Of a stretch of DNA of 64,000 nucleotides, positions 11,795 through 21,677 are shown one piece after another (the stretch's first letter is position 1; the number at the start of each line of letters is the position of its first letter). This stretch comes from Clytia hemisphaerica (lineage: Eukaryota > Cnidaria > Hydrozoa > Leptothecata > Clytiidae): assembly GCA_902728285.1 (NCBI GenBank), contig CACVBU010001376.1, positions 609,263 through 673,262 on the forward strand, read 5' to 3'. The notes under the pieces are model-generated. The model saw only the letters and a program-made list of their open reading frames with translations. It was not told the origin of the DNA and searched no databases. The translations under genes and the position numbers were made by a program.

Positions 11795-12815
11795 CTTTAC
11801 ATGATTAAGAACATTTTTCAGTAATTAAACACATAAATTTTGAAACTGATGGGTCAAAAGGGTTTAGCATCTTCATCAAAATCATTTTAATTTACTTTTA
11901 CCGAGATTTTCTTCAGACTTTTGGTTGTAGACTGGATAAAGTCTATATGTAAGGCTGGATGTACCACGAAACCCATATTTGATGTACCGAGTGCGCCACA
12001 AAAATGTTTCTCTCTTTAAAGTGAATTTTCCCGAAGTCTAAAATCTTAAAAATAACCAATCCTTTTTCATTGGAAAGAAGAAAAATAAACTTAAATTTTG
12101 ATGGGTCATTTATAAAATTTGATCATTAGATCAAAAGTTACGCTCAATGGAATAAAAAAGTTACTTTCAGAAAATGCTCAAAAGCGTTAAAAATCGACCT
12201 ATCAAATTAAACAGAAGCATAAGTACATGATACATCAGTAATTTCGCTTCAGTCATTAAAAACAGTAATTAGCTGTCTAGATGACCTTTTTTGTATAAAG
12301 GAAGGTTGAATTCCAATAAAAGGAAGAGTATTCGTTGAAAAATGCCAACAAATCTGGTAAAATTCATAAAAATACACCAAATATTGGTTTTGAGGTAAAT
12401 CTAGCTATAAATAGACTTTATCCAGTCTCGAACCAAAAATCTAAGGAAAATTTTGGTAAAAGTAAATCAACATGATTGTGATGAAGATCTTAAACCCTTT
12501 TATAGCTTCAGATTCAAAATTTATGTGTTTAATTACTAAAAATGCTCTTAATCATGTGAAGGCTATTGCAATGGCCAATTTTAAAATGAAAATTTGATAG
12601 GTCAATTTTTAACGTTTTTGAGCATTTCAGAAAGTAACTTTTTTATTCGATTGAACATAACTTACGATCTTATGAACCAAATTCAATAAATGACCCATCA
12701 AAATTTAAGTTTATTTTTCTTCTTTCCAATGGGATAGAAATGGTTCTTTAAAAACTTTTAGATTTCGAGAAAATTAGTTTTAAAGAGTGAAACTTTTTTG
12801 TGGCGCACCCGGTAT
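11795..12815. repeat. Interlaced inverted repeats (A-B-A'-B')
   Basis: Block A (about 11800-11950) is inverted at about 12410-12560; block B (about 11985-12215) is inverted at about 12592-12815. Landmarks: tggataaagtctat (A) versus atagactttatcca (A'), and gtgcgccacaaaaa (B) versus tttttgtggcgcac (B'). The order A, B, A', B' is not that of a simple hairpin or of nested TIRs. No ORF of note. Confidence 0.8.
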
Positions 12816-13018
12816 TATAACCTGCTCGGTTTTTATTTCAAAATCAGCCATCTTATTGGTTTAAGATCGCAAGCCGAACAAGCACGATCGAAATTAAGAT
12901 ATAAAAAGACAGCGTGATTTACATTTTTGTCAAAGAGAATGAACACTTTCATTCACTCAAATTTGTTTTGAGCTTCTTTATTTTTTTATTACGGGAAAGC
13001 GCACAACACAGAAATACT

Positions 13019-13150
13019 GTAAAGCCCCCCCCCATCGGTTTGCGTGAATACATGAAAATTGAAAAATAAATACGTGAATGCGTGAATTGAAAAAAACTTG
13101 CATGAACGTGAAAATCCACTTTTTGATTGCGTGAATGCGTGAAGAAGACA
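13019..13150. repeat. Inverted copy of the CACGCATTCACGCA family
   Basis: cccccccatcggtttgcgtg followed by several tgcgtgaatgcgtgaa doublets is the reverse complement of the ends seen at 3440-3612 and 5690-5782. It looks like an element fragment. Confidence 0.6.
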
Positions 13151-13177
13151 CCTTTCCCGAGGTGGCCTCTGTAAAGG

Positions 13178-14195
13178 CCGGTCTCCACTTTCGCGCGAAA
13201 AGGGAGAAACTTTGGTGGATGATATCTTCTGCCAGCCACGAACGAGGACGAGGTTGCGTTTAGTCTGGTCACCACTTTTTGCGCTGAAATGAGTGAAAAC
13301 TTTTTAACCCTATTAGCCCCAAGCTTTTTTGACTTTTGTATCCCCAGGGGGGGGGGTAGAATCTACCACCCTCGATTATTTTCGATCTAGAAGAGCTATG
13401 GCCATGAAATTTGGTACAGATGTTCTCCATCATGATACAATTTTCCAGGAAGAAAAAAAAATTTGATTACGTCATTCAAAAACTGATGACGTCATCACAA
13501 AATTTCCACCTGTCGGAAAAAAGCCTAAATATATGGTTTACAAAAATGTCTATTACAGTCGAACCAATAAAGATATTTCAATTCTGTTTGAAGATTCTGA
13601 AAGATAAAAGACTGTTCTTAAACATAATTGCCGGTTTTGCAAATTCCATGAAGAGTTTTTCTTAAAATCTATGCTGAAGATGAGTAAAATTTTCAAAATT
13701 TGATGACGTCATAAATGATGACGTTATCATTTTCAAAAATTTTCTTTTGATTTTTTAAATTTGTATTATCAATGCCTATCACGTGTCAAAATTTGAAAAT
13801 GATTGAATAAATAGTTTAGAAGTTATCAGCACTTTAAAATTTTGAGTTTTAAGCGATTTAAAGCTGGGTTTTATGTCATGTTTCACAATAAAGTCATAAA
13901 ACCTGATCTGGACAACCTATGACCCTAAAATTTTGCACAAGTACTCTTAATAAGATTTTATTAAAAGTCAGAAAGTTTCAAGTCGTTTGAAAAATTTTTC
14001 TCCGAGATATAAACAAAAGAACTCCAGCGTGGTAGATTCTACCCCCCCCCCCCCCCTGGGGCTAATAGGGTTAACGTAACATTTTTATAAGGTCATTGGT
14101 CGGTTGAAAAATGTTGTTTTTTCGCTCGAAACTTTTTTGCAGGCAAAAGCGATTGGAAAAAAGTTTTCGAAAGTGGATGGAGACCGTGCGAAAAA
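13178..14195. mobile_element. TIR element hosting a nested TTAA element
   Basis: ggtctccactttcg near 13181 is inverted as cgaaagtggatggagacc at 14169-14186. The 771-bp TTAA element at 13304-14074 sits inside it, so this host is older. Without the insertion it would be about 250 bp, the size of a MITE. Confidence 0.5.
13304..14074. mobile_element. piggyBac-like MITE (TTAACCCTATTAGCCCC ends)
   Basis: ttaaccctattagcccca at 13304 is inverted as tggggctaatagggttaa ending 14074, so both ends are TTAA followed by CCC, the classic piggyBac terminus. Inside, long G/C homopolymers and tagaatctacca are also inverted. The interior carries TGACGTCA-type motifs and an 84-codon frame (13411-13665) without similarity to a transposase that I can see. 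It is non-autonomous. Confidence 0.8.
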
Positions 14196-14960
14196 ACAAG
14201 TGAATGTGAATGTGAAAACTTTTTATCAATCGTTATAACCTGCAGAAAAGATTAAAAAGTTTCGAGCGAAAAATTGAAAAAATAAAAGAGTTGAAGATTT
14301 GACAAATTTCCCGCGCTTTACACGCTTCGCTGCCAAGATTAACCCGCCCATTACGCCCATATGATTATATGGCCAATGAGACTCCGAGAAATGATTACGT
14401 CATTGATGTACCTTTTGTTTTATTCTATTTACAATCTTTGAAAAGGATGTTTACAAATTTTAGCCTTCACTAGGTCAAAGATTTTCAAGCTTTCAACTCA
14501 GATTCAAAATTCACTAATCGTTCAAAGGCTAAACAGTACACAGTTGAAGTATTGAATTTAATGAAAAATCTTGCAAAGGGATTTTTTTCTGTTTTGCAGT
14601 GAATGCTTGAGTACAATCAGATGACGACTTGCCTAATCACGCTTCACACATTTCTGCACTTTGCCCAAGGACTTGTATTCATCAATTTTGTGGCACCTTT
14701 TTTATAGGTATATTTTCATTACTTTTGTCTTTGATTTGAAATCCACGAAGACATTACACACACACGTTATGTGATAAATGCTAATGGATGGATATGATGG
14801 AAGTTTTTTGAAAGTGAAAGTAGCTATTTGCAGAGTTTTGATGTGTGGAATCATATTCCTTATTGTCTTTGGCCTTGCTTGTTGCTTGGATAGATAGACC
14901 TTTTCCTATAGATCTTTTGTAGGAGTCAATGTCATGTGTCATATGTGAATATAATTTTAA

Positions 14961-15145
14961 ATAGACCTTTTTTCAAAGAGGACGCCCTGTTGAATAATTA
15001 TGTAGTCCAGCCATAAAAACAATGATAGAGCCATGCATAATTACTGTATCATGCATATTGTAATAATTATGCATGTTTTTATCATTGTTTTTCTGCTGGA
15101 CTACATAATTATTCAACAGGGTGGCCTCTTTGAAAAAAGGTCTAT
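14961..15145. mobile_element. Near-perfect palindrome of ~185 bp
   Basis: atagaccttttttcaaagag at the left and ctctttgaaaaaaggtctat at the right; the arms match almost throughout (ccctgttgaataattatgta with its complement) around an axis near 15053. It would extrude as a hairpin of ~90 bp. Small fold-back MITE. Confidence 0.85.
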
Positions 15146-15179
15146 TCAAGTCAGGCCATCCAACCATCATCATATCATC

Positions 15180-15420
15180 GATTGTCAAACGGAATCAAAT
15201 TGCAATAGAATATTACCCAGGATTTGCCGTTCGATTGCTTCCATTGATTCAATTGTATTAGATTTGATTTGCTTTCATACGTTACTTAAGCGCTCGTCCG
15301 CCCATGCTAAAAAGCTCTAACGGAGTGATCCAATTTAATTTAATTGCAATCACAAACTCATCAATATAATCGTAATCGAACGAAATCGAAGATTAAATCG
15401 ATTGTAATTGACAATTAAGG
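15180..15420. repeat. Dispersed ATCGAAC/ATTCGATTG repeat, copy
   Basis: Degenerate aatcgaac units next to the phrase aatattacccagga. The same phrase is at 16275-16295 and, in complement, near 1240. Together with 15890-16400 it flanks a 0.5-kb unrelated stretch. Confidence 0.5.
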
Positions 15421-15889
15421 CGTAGATCACAAATAAGTTGTGTTCGCGTCGTCCGACCGACTCACTTAAATTCTATCTTAAAAATCCGACACTTTTCAGT
15501 CGGAAAGTCGGAAATCTATCGGATTTTTTATTAATATTTTTCAAAGCATTTGTACATTCATCGTTAGTTGCCGATTTGATCATCCAGTGTTAGTTCAAAG
15601 AAGCTTTCTGTCCGTAATTTTTCAAAGATTGTTCGCGTTAAAAAGCGCTATGCGACTGTTTTTTGCGACCGTGATATGTAACAAAGATCATAATGCAGCT
15701 AGTGCGCTTGATAATTCTTGTCGCGCGAACAAACCTATGTCCAGGGTGCTTTTTTCCGATGATTCTAGTGCTGACCGACTGCCTAGGTTTAGAGCGCACT
15801 TTTCCGACTCTTTTAATGCCGACCGACCGACCGACTCAATTTTTGGGGCTGGAAATGACGCGAACACAACTTATATGTGATTGACCCCT

Positions 15890-16400
15890 AATCGAACCAA
15901 TCGAACATATTAGTCAACTATCAATCGAACCAATCTAACCTTACTCAAACGCAATCAAACACAATACACCTTTCCCGTAATTCAAAGTTCTCAGAAATGG
16001 CCTGGGAAAATGTGCGCTCCACCATTGTGTATAAAATGACAGCGATCTTCTTTTGGGCAAAATATTTTCAGGGTGGTATAATATCATGAATAGATTAAAC
16101 ATAGTAAAATTTGAGGGGATTTTGTTCGACAGAACTTAAAAAAAGCTCAAAAAACCAACTTTCCCTTAGGGGACGCAGGCAAAAACGGGTTTGTTTACCT
16201 CCAGAGACCAAACGGTGGAGAGCTTCAAAATAATGCGCGCACATTAGTTTTACGAATTACGGGAAAGGTGTATTGAATATTACCCAGGAATCAGCTGTTC
16301 GATTGAGATTCGATTACGTTCAACAATCAAATCGCAATTATTCGACTGCGTTCGATTACGTTAGATTGGTTCGATTGCGATTTTTGTTCGAAGTTGTTTG
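15890..16400. repeat. Dispersed ATCGAAC repeat interrupted by a MITE
   Basis: caatcgaacc units at 15890-15962 continue at 16276-16400 after a 313-bp insertion (15963-16275), showing that the MITE inserted into an existing repeat. Confidence 0.6.
15963..16275. mobile_element. 313-bp MITE with TA-type ends
   Basis: aatacacctttcccgtaatt is exactly inverted at 16256-16275, with weaker inverted matches continuing inward (atgtgcgc). A TA dinucleotide at each edge fits Tc1/mariner-type insertion. No coding capacity. Confidence 0.75.
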
Positions 16401-16410
16401 ATTGACACCG

Positions 16411-16973
16411 TCTGGTTATGAACATTTGGCGATCGAGTTCCTGTACGCGGCGCGCAGCAATTGAAGAAATCATGACAGCACTCATAAAAAATTATTCTCA
16501 CATTTTTTTAAACATTTTTTACCTAGGCGATATAGCAGCAAACATAGATAGTATATAAGTTTAAGCAGATTGTGCCTTTAATAGGCCAATTCACTGTGCA
16601 TGTCATCATGTTTTGGTTTGTCTTATTTAGTCTAGCAAAGTTCCATTGAAATACAGGATAATGGAGACAAATGCCCCCAACTTTTGCCCCCATTTTTTGT
16701 TTCTTTTACCTTTGTTTTCAAATTGAAAATCTAAAACAAAAGTGAGACTTAGTGAGATCACAAAAACAAACCAAACTATAAAGTGAGAAGTTGTCTATTG
16801 GATGGCTGTAAAGAATTTCTGGGGTAGTAATATTTCTCCAACTGTCAGCAATGATAGAACAAGGAACTTGGATAGAACAAACCTATTTAAACAAAATTAT
16901 TAACCAACACATTTTTTATCTTTCTCCTTCTTCATCTTCAATGAGGCACTCAAAGTCCACTGAAGTTAAGAAC
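16411..16973. other. Spacer, nothing recognised
   Basis: No repeat pair or credible frame was found between the repeat block and the retrotransposon. Confidence 0.4.
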
Positions 16974-17394
16974 TTAATTCCTGCGTCTCTCATTTTATAA
17001 GGTGTGGTCGAAACATCAAAAAGCTTTAGTAGCGGAGGGGAGTGTAAGAACCAAAGGAAACAAGAAATGGTAGACAAATATAATATGTGCCGAGACAGAA
17101 AAGTATATTTCGAATGAAAGTGTAAGTAAAGTGTTTGCCGAAACTATAAAATTGGATTTGGGATAACATTGGGGATGCATCAATATCAAGCTAAGCTAAT
17201 CCTATCCCGTGTTGACGACGGGAGCGACCTAGCCCGTGTTGATGACGGGAGCGACCTTAGCCCGTGTTGATGACGGGAGCGACCTTAGCCCGTGTTGATG
17301 ACGGGAGCGACCTAGCCCGTGTTGATGACGGGTACTAACGGATCTATAAGTAAACTGACTACTGACTTGCCAAGGTTACGCAGTAACCCGACAC
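16974..17394 (-). repeat. Split direct repeat B2 with hairpin minisatellite
   Basis: Matches B1 (about 17768-18275) from ttaattcctgcgtctctc to gcagtaacccgacac. It contains five units of about 27 bp, each with the stem-loop CCCGTgttgatgACGGG. Confidence 0.85.
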
Positions 17395-17602
17395 TAAGGG
17401 ATCTTGATGCATCCCAAATGACCTAATCTCTGGTAGCGACCTTGCCTAGGGAGCAACCATGAGATCAGGATCTGACGCAGCAGCTGCATTGACCACGCCA
17501 TAATGGGCTTACGACGGTAGTCTGAAAAGAGAAGAAAAGAAAAAACAGAACAAAAACAAAACGAGGCAAAGCAGGAGATAGAGAAAGGGAAGGGAGGGAG
17601 GG

Positions 17603-17760
17603 AAATCGCTTCTCAAAGATGTAGACTTGAGTGACAACCCGATTAACGAGAGACTTTATATAGAGTCCAAGCTAAGAAACCGGCAGTCGAACTATACATC
17701 CTAACCGCCCCAGCACAGGGTAGGTGACTCAATCGACTAGGAATTAACCTAAGCTAAAAT
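17603..17760 (-). repeat. Split direct repeat A2
   Basis: Near-identical to 20885-21054, from cttctcaaagatgtagactt to aaaatttagctccaa. It directly abuts B1, as expected for the circular-junction end of Ngaro-type elements. Confidence 0.85.
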
Positions 17761-17767
17761 TTAGCTC

Positions 17768-18275
17768 CAATTAATTCTTGCGTCTCTCATTTTATAAGGT
17801 GTGGTCGAAACATCAAAAAGCCTTAGTAGCGGAGGGGAGTGTAAGAACCAAAGGAAACAAGAAATTGTAGACAAATATAATATGTGCCGAGACAGAAAAG
17901 TATATTTCGAATGAAAGTGTAAGTAAAGTGTTTGCCGAAACTATAAAATTGGATTTGGGATAACATTGGGGATGCATCAATATCAAGCTAAGCTAATCCT
18001 ATCCCGTGTTGACGACGGGAGCGACCTAGCCTGTGTTGATGACGGGAGCGACCTTAGCCCGTGTTGATGACAGGAGCGACCTTAGCCCGTGTTGATGACG
18101 GGAGCGACCTTAGCCCGTGTTGATGACGGGAGCGACCTTAGCCCGTGTTGATGACGGGAGCGACCTTAGCCCGTGTTGATGACGGGAGCGACCTAGCCCG
18201 TGTTGATGACGGGTACTAACAGATCTATAAGTAAACTGACTACTGACTTGCCAAGGTTACGCAGTAACCCGACAC
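17768..18275 (-). repeat. Split direct repeat B1 with hairpin minisatellite
   Basis: Copy of B2 expanded to eight 27-bp units. Lies immediately after the recombinase gene in element orientation. Confidence 0.85.
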
Positions 18276-18568
18276 CCCAAAGTCACCCCAAATCCAGCAG
18301 AGAGATGTAAGAAGAGCAAAGGGGCAAAAAGAAAAGGAAAATACATAAATTTTTTAGCTTTGATTCACATAATAGACTCAACTGTTTGTGGAGCACTCTA
18401 GGGAAATTCTCCACAAGATAGATTTAATTCAAAGTATAAGGTAGGTTATATAGGTAAATAAAGTCAAATATACGGTTTAGTCAGTATATGAAATCTTGAT
18501 CACTGTGTCTACTGAAACAACCAGAGCACAAACAAAAGCTAAACAAATAATGTATATAAAATTACAGA

Positions 18569-19502
18569 CTACCACCTATCGGGCTCCCAGACAGACGAGA
18601 CAAGGGAAACCTTAGCCATGTTGGAAGTAAACTTAGCAACATTTTTATCCGAGATGCGAAGGTATCGTAGGTAACAATCACTGGACCATCTTCCCATTAG
18701 GCGAATCATTGAGTCAGAAGCACCAGCAGCTAACGCGGTGGAGGCTCCCCCGATACGGAAGCTGTGGGTATTCAAATCAAGTACCAAAGGAAGTGCGTTT
18801 TGCAGTAAAGCGTGTATTCTTCGTCGTGTAAGAAATTTAAACAGTGGACCGTTTTGCGAGCCGTGAAGAGCCAGGTAATTCCTCATAGCACCCACCGGGC
18901 AAAGGTTATCAAAGGTAGCAGAGATTCGAATTGTTACGCCTTGCCTAAAAGGGTCGGTTTTACTAGCTTTAATTTGTAATGACATGATAGAAAACTCGGT
19001 GTTGAAGCGCAGGTCTGATCTTAGCAGGTGAATGTTTTGGTCGTAGGAACTGAGGGTAGGGCAAGTAAACTCGGAAACCCTTTAAGCCGAAAAATGCGGT
19101 TAAGCAGGAAGCCAAAAGCATGTATTTGTCGTGCGGTGGGTGGCCACTGAGGAGCAAAAATTTGGATATTTTCCGAAGGTGGGTCGTGGTGATCGGTTTG
19201 CGTTTTTTGCGGGTTAGGGTGTTGCCTTGACGACGTTGGATGCCTCGGATAACGCGGTGTAGAACGGGCATAAGGGATAGGGGTGCGTTTGCACCAAGCA
19301 TAGAGTTTTGATGCAAAACTCCAGTGATGTAAACTTTAGTGGTTTTGCAAGCTATGCCACGATTTGATGAGTAGACCGCAAAGAAACACACACTCATATA
19401 AGTTGATTGGGTAGAGGGGGCCAAGGAATCTTTTAGGAGTTCAACAAGATCTTGGCCAAGAGATCCATTGTAGAGCTTGGTACTGTTGATGGGTACGGAC
19501 AA
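18569..19502 (-). pseudogene. Tyrosine recombinase of DIRS/Ngaro element, frameshifted
   Basis: Function in the family: site-specific integration of a circular cDNA. Two overlapping frames form one protein: 19502 to about 19085 and about 19090 to 18569. The C-terminal part has HSFRIGGAS (H-x-x-R), then GRWSSDCYLRYLR with the nucleophilic tyrosine region, and a lysine-bearing KASKTDPF strand. The N-terminal part resembles a SAM-like core-binding domain. A single frameshift at about 19080-19090 falls beside RVSEFTCP, the box that holds the first catalytic arginine, so this copy should not make an intact enzyme. The 5' frame overlaps the end of the upstream Gag/RNase H frame by 70 nt, a typical arrangement. 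An assembly or sequencing error is the alternative explanation of the shift. Confidence 0.85.
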
Positions 19503-20893
19503 GATCCTGGACAGGCTAATTTGAATTCGTCTACCTGCAAACGAGATAGAGGGTCAGCGAAAATGTTATCAGAACCAGGAATGTGACGAAATGAGAGGAG
19601 AATATTGTTCTTTGCAGTGATGAAGAAGACCTCACGAATAAGACACATCATTTGTTTATCTTTGGCAGAAAGTGACGACCAAACAGAAAACGAGGGGAGA
19701 GCATGAAGAATGTCAAAAGCAGTTTGGGCGGTATAGGCATTGGATGACTGGGTGAGGATAGTTGCAGATGATACAGCTATGGATGTATTGACAGGAAGGC
19801 CGACATTGGCTGTTGTTGTTGAAGTTGTGGCAATGTCTCGAACTTGTGGCAGCAGAGGCAGCTTGCTGGGGGGCAGGAAAGGGCTGACGAAGGGATGGGT
19901 AAGGCTGGAAGTACTGGGTGCGTGGGAAGGAGGGGGCGCGTGGGAAGGAGGGGGGCGTGGCCGTGGTCCTGGGTTGGAAGGCATCCGAGGGGAGGAGGAG
20001 GCTTGGTGGGTGGTTAGAGGAGACACACCTTGGTTCAACCCGGCAGGACGAGAACCCAAAGCAGCAGGAGAGGGACAACGGGGGGCAAGATGGTCCTCGC
20101 TTTGGCAAAGGTAACATTGGCTAGGCTGTCTTTGCCCCTGCAAGTGTATATTATATAAAGTTACATTTGCGATATCCCACCTTGCAGAAGGATTGTTGGC
20201 CATCAAAGTGCGGAAGGCTTTATCGTAGGTGTACCAACCAAAGAAAGTGTAATCATTTGCCAGTTGAGCAATGTATATTTGATAGGCTAAGAGCTGATGA
20301 ATCAAGTGCGGATGGTAGACTAATGAGGCCTGAAAATATCTTGACCAAGCCATCAACCAGGAATTAAGGTCCATGACTTTGGCCTTCTTAGACAGGTGTT
20401 GATTGTGAGAAGATGACAACTCATTCCTTTGTAAAGAAATATTCCCATCCCCGTCGAAAGCCAGTGAAACAGATGAATTCGAAGGTCTGCCAACATTTGT
20501 TGGAAGAAGATAATCAAAATCAATAAACTCACCGTTTTTGATCTGCTTTAAGATTTTTGCTGGGATTGCAGTCGGTACCGTGAAGGCGGGAGTCGGGGCG
20601 GCGGAGAGAATGGGCGTATTGTTTGTGTTTGTTGGTGTAGCTGAGGCGATTGCTTGTGAAGAGTGCTGGACAGCGTTTAAGCGGTTGTCGACGAGAGTGT
20701 TGACTAATTGAAGTAAAGTATTGCTGTTCAAAGCCATCGGAGCCACTGAAGTTTCGGCATTTGATACGCCCAAAGGCTGTAAAGGGCTTAGAGGAGAAGT
20801 CGTGGCAACAGCGGCAATGTCGTCCAGTGACGAGTATATTCCGAGCAGTTGGTCTTCTTCCATAACAACGATTGGTTCTTCTTTGAAAATCAC
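19433..20893 (-). CDS. Gag-like protein fused to RNase H remnant (Ngaro element)
   Basis: A 486-residue frame starting at a genuine ATG just inside repeat A1. Residues ~1-130 are Ala/Thr/Pro-rich; ~130-260 form a compact region with W-rich segments (SWLMAWSRYFQASLVYHP) as in DIRS-type Gag; then a zinc knuckle CYLCQSEDHLAPRC (C-x2-C-x4-H-x4-C) and a Pro/Ser-rich linker. The last ~60 residues contain FRHIPGSDNIFADPLSRLQ, the conserved C-terminal end of the retroelement RNase H. Everything between, i.e. the whole reverse transcriptase and most of RNase H, is absent, yet the frame stays open, so an in-frame internal deletion made a Gag-RNase H tail fusion. It can only mobilise with enzymes supplied by another copy. 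Confidence 0.8.
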   Translation of the reverse strand: MIFKEEPIVVMEEDQLLGIYSSLDDIAAVATTSPLSPLQPLGVSNAETSVAPMALNSNTLLQLVNTLVDNRLNAVQHSSQAIASATPTNTNNTPILSAAPTPAFTVPTAIPAKILKQIKNGEFIDFDYLLPTNVGRPSNSSVSLAFDGDGNISLQRNELSSSHNQHLSKKAKVMDLNSWLMAWSRYFQASLVYHPHLIHQLLAYQIYIAQLANDYTFFGWYTYDKAFRTLMANNPSARWDIANVTLYNIHLQGQRQPSQCYLCQSEDHLAPRCPSPAALGSRPAGLNQGVSPLTTHQASSSPRMPSNPGPRPRPPPSHAPPPSHAPSTSSLTHPFVSPFLPPSKLPLLPQVRDIATTSTTTANVGLPVNTSIAVSSATILTQSSNAYTAQTAFDILHALPSFSVWSSLSAKDKQMMCLIREVFFITAKNNILLSFRHIPGSDNIFADPLSRLQVDEFKLACPGSCPYPSTVPSSTMDLLAKILLNS

Positions 20894-21054
20894 TTCTCAA
20901 AGATGTAGACTTGAGTGACAACCCGATTAACGAGAGACTTTATATAGAGTCCAAGCTAAGAAACCGGCAGCCGAACTATACATCCTAACCGCCCCGGCAC
21001 AGGGTAGGTGACTCAATCGACTAGGAATTAACCTAAGCTAAAATTTAGCTCCAA
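20885..21054 (-). repeat. Split direct repeat A1 (5' end of element)
   Basis: Copy of 17603-17760 at the 5' end of the element. The Gag start codon lies at its inner edge. Confidence 0.85.
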
Positions 21055-21292
21055 ATATAGGATATATTCTTATAATTATTGATATTCACTAAAAACACCG
21101 TTCGTTGGGTACTGCAGTAGAGCATGTGACATAACTCACGTACAGCACTTAACTTGTCTTCTGTTCGAATATAATTTTGGCCATTACCAGGCTTGACTCA
21201 GACCAGACGGTACTAATCAAACGTTTGATTGTGATCGAAGTAATCAATACCGTAGATTCGTCTATTATTGACACCCCTCCTTTGAACTTGAC

Positions 21293-21677
21293 ATACCTTA
21301 AGGGTATAAATTTTTTCGCGGTGATTATATTTCGCAAATTTCGTCTTTTTCGTAAAATATAATCCCTCGCGAAAGTTTTCAAACTCTCATCTCTCGCTAA
21401 ATTTGCGACATTTAATCCTCGCGAAAATTGAATCTTTACACTAAAATTCTTTCAGCTATGTAATTTGAATAGATTTTTATTCCTCGTAGCCGTTCAAGTT
21501 ATGGAGACTTTACTGTACACATAAAATCTTGTAATCAAACTAACGAAAAATGTGAAAATCTGAAAAGTTACAGTCGAAGTTAGTCGCGAAAATAAGTCCC
21601 GCGAAAATTAAGTTATTTCGCGAGGGAAGCTGTCTCGCGAAAATTAGTTGCCGCGAAAATTAGTTCCCATAAGGTAG
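21293..21677. mobile_element. 385-bp MITE with TTTCGCGG subterminal repeats
   Basis: taccttaagggtataaattt at the left is inverted as aaattagttcccataaggta at the right. The interior carries many copies of tcgcgaaaatta in both orientations, giving a fold-back structure. Non-coding. Confidence 0.65.

Larger units (their letters stand above)
16974..21054 (-). mobile_element. DIRS/Ngaro-type retrotransposon, RT-deleted
   Basis: Read on the minus strand the order is A1 (21054-20885), Gag and recombinase ORFs (20893-18569), B1 (18275 to ~17768), A2 (~17760-17603), B2 (17394-16974). This A1-ORFs-B1-A2-B2 plan of split direct repeats is diagnostic of PAT/Ngaro-like tyrosine-recombinase retrotransposons. 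Total length is about 4.1 kb, shorter than autonomous members because the reverse transcriptase and most of RNase H are missing. A copies agree over ~165 bp with few changes; B copies differ mainly in the number of 27-bp units (8 in B1, 5 in B2). The element is non-autonomous but recent enough to keep both repeat pairs nearly identical. Confidence 0.85.

Noticed and set aside
13411..13665. 84-codon frame inside the TTAA element
   Set aside because: Too short for a transposase and AT-biased; element is non-autonomous.
15587..15880. 97-codon frame with Cys/Asp/Arg content
   Set aside because: Lies in repeat-rich DNA with gaccgaccgacc microsatellite; no family resemblance.
19740..20367. Plus-strand frames rich in Gly and Trp, opposite the retroelement
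   Set aside because: Shadows of the Pro-rich Gag linker on the minus strand.
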